Below are positions 63,842-64,000 of a DNA stretch of 64,000 nt, piece by piece. Position 1 is the stretch's first letter; every line of letters starts with the position of its first letter. This DNA is from Mycoplasmopsis agassizii (GTDB taxonomy: Bacteria; Bacillota_I; Bacilli_A; Mycoplasmatales; Metamycoplasmataceae). The DNA is taken from contig NZ_NQMN01000001.1 of assembly GCF_002272945.1 (NCBI RefSeq), positions 1-64,000 on the forward strand, in the 5' to 3' direction. Under the pieces are notes generated by a model. The model was given only the letters and a program-made list of their open reading frames with translations. It made no database searches and was not told the origin of the DNA. The position numbers were made by a program, and so were the translations under genes.

Positions 63842-64000
63842 CTTGCTTTTACTTATTATTAAAATAACTAAAAGCGAACTTTACTAGTTATTGTCGCTTA
63901 AAATCTTTTAAAAGTTAGCTGCATTAATTAAGTAAAAACGCAAAAAGACTTTTACAACAAAAAAATAATTTTGACAAAAAAAATTTAAAAAAATATTTTT

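Overview
The window is from a mollicute, most likely a Mycoplasmopsis-type (hominis-group) mycoplasma. The DNA is very AT-rich, UGA is read as tryptophan in almost every gene, lipoproteins carry short lipoboxes, and the two signature mycoplasma surface systems are present: an F1-like X0 ATPase cluster and MIB-MIP immunoglobulin binding/cleaving pairs. The species cannot be named from the sequence alone. No rRNA, tRNA, CRISPR array or complete insertion sequence was seen.

Layout. 1-1.35 kb: the end of a coiled-coil protein gene and two small genes of a local family. 1.5-5.2 kb (-): a two-gene heterodimeric ABC exporter. 5.6-14.2 kb (+): a tightly overlapped seven-gene F1-like X0 ATPase operon (membrane protein, small protein, gamma-like, small epsilon-like candidate, surface-anchored protein, alpha-like, beta-like). 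14.5-26.1 kb (+): MIB1-MIP1, two paralogous lipoproteins, MIB2-MIP2. Together this forms an immune-evasion locus in which antibody is captured, cleaved and possibly released with energy from the ATPase.

26.1-51.3 kb is a defence/restriction island. It holds a large membrane-anchored protein of unknown function, a C5 methyltransferase divergent from a GHKL(MORC-like) ATPase + Z1 helicase + PD-(D/E)XK nuclease operon, a LlaJI/BsuMI-type system (two C5 methyltransferases, a McrB-like GTPase, a LlaJI-family nuclease), a solitary C5 methyltransferase, a coiled-coil protein matching the one at the left edge, a complete type I system (hsdS divergent from hsdM-hsdR), and two paralogous genes ending in an RNxLMH motif, the second broken by a stop codon. 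TGG tryptophan codons appear sporadically here and were not seen in the housekeeping genes read.

51.3-64 kb is ordinary housekeeping: hisS-aspS with an upstream membrane protein (-), nadD-yqeK fusion, mtnN and rluB (+), tmRNA (-), pgk with a 325-residue acidic, histidine-rich tail, apt (-), a structured small RNA with a terminator, and lepA. mtnN is relevant to the island because it removes S-adenosylhomocysteine produced by the several methyltransferases.

Several genes (519, 876, the gene starting at 42472, the gene starting at 55184, lepA) have a TATAAT box only 6-11 bases before the start codon and no Shine-Dalgarno sequence, which points to leaderless transcripts.
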